A stretch of DNA of 14,606 nt from Candidatus Caldarchaeum sp. (GTDB lineage Archaea > Thermoproteota > Nitrososphaeria_A > Caldarchaeales > Caldarchaeaceae): positions 1-14,606 of the forward strand of contig JANWZU010000200.1 in assembly GCA_025054795.1 (NCBI GenBank). Reading direction: 5' to 3'. Within the stretch, counting starts at the first letter, position 1. Every line of letters starts with the position of its first letter. This document shows positions 13,568-14,606 of this stretch, piece after piece. The translations under genes and the position numbers were made by a program. The notes beneath the pieces are model-generated. The model was not told the DNA's origin and ran no database searches. It worked only from the letters and a program-made list of their open reading frames with translations.

Positions 13568-14606
13568 GTCAGCTTGTAGGCACCTGTCCTAGGCATGAAA
13601 ACCCTCCCCTCGGTAATCAGCCTTGTGATGAGTCTTGTGATTTCCTCGTCTGAAAGACCCTCCTGAAGAAGGGCGTTCCTCAACTCCTGCTCCGCAGCGT
13701 ACCCACTCTTCTCCTCGAAGCTTTTAATCGTCTCCACGACTAGCTTAATCTTATCCCTGACGCTTTTGGGCTTACCCGTCATTATTACGTCTATGTCAGG
13801 CGCTCCGGTCTCAACGTCGACACCGACCTGCTGAAGACTTACCTTCATCAAAGAGATGGCTGCGGCTGCGTCGACTTCGTCAGCCTGATTCTTCAAGGCA
13901 GCCCTCGCATGAGCCTCTGTGAGCCTAATCAACGATTCGAACTGCCTCGCCGTTATGCTGACGGTTGAGGTTTTCTCGTACAGAGACCTCATCTTAAGAT
14001 AGAACTCTTCGAGCACCTTCAAAGCCTTGACCGAGACCGTCGGCTCAATCCTCTTCGAGTAGGCTATGTACTTTTTGAAGACCTCCAACGGTATGGGCGG
14101 GGATTTTTCGGGCTCGCCGAGCTGGTGGAGGGCCGCTATGTGGGATGATATTTTTTTGTCGGTGTCGGGGTTGGGCTCATCTCTAAGCACGAATATCAGG
14201 TCAAACCTTGAGAGGATTGTTATGGGTAGGTTGATGTTCTCTGTGAAAAGCCTGTACTGGTCGTATCGCCCAAGCGCCGGGTTCGCAGCAGCCAAGACCG
14301 CTGTCCTAGCGTTCAACGTGGCCACTATGCCGCCCTTGGCTATGCTGACTGTCTGCTGAGCCATAGCCTCGTGAATAGCAACTCTGTCCTCGGGCCTCAT
14401 CTTGTCAATCTCGTCGATACAGCAGACGCCCATGTCGGCCAAAACCATAGCACCTGCCTCGAGAACCATTCCGCCCTCTTTCTCGCGTAGAACAGCAGCT
14501 GTCAAACCCGCAGCCGTAGAGCCTCTTCCAGAGGTGTAGATTCCACCAAGCCGGAGCGCGTGAAGCGCCAGCATGACCGCTGCAATCAGCGATATGCCTG
14601 CCGCCA
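13564..14606 (-). CDS. mcm: Replicative DNA helicase MCM, C-terminal part (5' end outside window)
   Basis: MCM forms the hexameric helicase that opens DNA at replication forks. The part present covers most of the AAA+ core and the C-terminal winged helix. Reading from about 14544 toward 13564: GIYTSGRGSTAAGLTAAV, the Walker B segment VCCIDEIDKM, HEAMAQQTVSIAKGGI (presensor/hairpin region), sensor 1 LAAANP, the Arg finger LSRFDLIF, the AAA+ lid with VSITARQFESLIRL, and a C-terminal winged-helix-like domain ending in GRVFMPRTGAYKLT. The frame stays open to the edge, but residues coded by 14545-14606 (AGISLIAAVMLALHALRL) do not contain the GDPGxAKS Walker A motif expected about 20 residues before GIYTSG. 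That stretch may carry an error or real divergence. The stop overlaps the hel308 start by 4 nt. Confidence 0.92.
   Translation of the reverse strand, partial: AAGISLIAAVMLALHALRLGGIYTSGRGSTAAGLTAAVLREKEGGMVLEAGAMVLADMGVCCIDEIDKMRPEDRVAIHEAMAQQTVSIAKGGIVATLNARTAVLAAANPALGRYDQYRLFTENINLPITILSRFDLIFVLRDEPNPDTDKKISSHIAALHQLGEPEKSPPIPLEVFKKYIAYSKRIEPTVSVKALKVLEEFYLKMRSLYEKTSTVSITARQFESLIRLTEAHARAALKNQADEVDAAAAISLMKVSLQQVGVDVETGAPDIDVIMTGKPKSVRDKIKLVVETIKSFEEKSGYAAEQELRNALLQEGLSDEEITRLITRLITEGRVFMPRTGAYKLT

Noticed and set aside
14545..14606. Intein in mcm just upstream of GIYTSGRGS
   Set aside because: MCM inteins occur near Walker A, but the residues before the match lack the C-terminal His-Asn followed by Cys/Ser/Thr and other intein blocks.

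Overview
The window is a dense archaeal chromosome segment, almost all coding. The archaeal assignment rests on gene content: an MCM replicative helicase, a Hel308 helicase, a class I CCA-adding enzyme, an archaeal TrmG10-type tRNA methyltransferase, an archaeal PRPP synthetase, an UPF0201 protein and a COG2112 kinase. TATA-like boxes lie about 25-29 nt upstream of several start codons, as in leaderless archaeal transcripts. A thermophilic Thermoproteota-type lineage (for example Aigarchaeota/Caldarchaeales) is a guess from the gene mix, not shown. No rRNA, tRNA, CRISPR array, insertion sequence or phage gene was seen, and no stretch over 300 bases lacks a gene.

Layout, left to right. (1) 1-681, minus: the N-terminus of a flavin-reductase-like protein running off the left edge, and a protein made of two Lrp/AsnC ligand-binding domains without a DNA-binding domain. 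(2) 709-6291, minus: thymidylate kinase, RNA cyclic phosphodiesterase (LigT/ThpR), CCA-adding enzyme, COG2112 protein kinase, GlcD-type FAD-linked oxidase and ROK sugar kinase, mostly overlapping and probably cotranscribed. (3) 6378-7168, plus, divergent from thymidylate kinase: a two-CBS-domain protein and an UPF0201 protein. (4) 7158-9997, minus: PRPP synthetase, TrmG10 and RNase Z. (5) 10084-11460, plus, divergent from prs: an unknown 49-residue ORF, an unknown protein with a ParB-like C-terminal domain, and a dual-specificity phosphatase. (6) 11444-14606, minus: MCM followed by Hel308.

The genes fall into tRNA maturation (CCA addition, 3'-end cleavage, G10 methylation, RNA phosphodiester chemistry), nucleotide supply (dTMP kinase, PRPP synthetase), replication and repair (MCM, Hel308), and phosphorylation signalling (kinase, phosphatase).

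The main anomalies are these. TrmG10 is cut by a TAG codon while its missing C-terminus continues in the same frame to a natural end. The three plus-strand genes at 10084-11460 share one frame and are separated only by TAG codons. The CCA-adding enzyme has Asn where the third catalytic Asp is expected. The PRPP synthetase lacks two usual active-site residues. The Walker A motif of MCM cannot be read at the right edge of the window.
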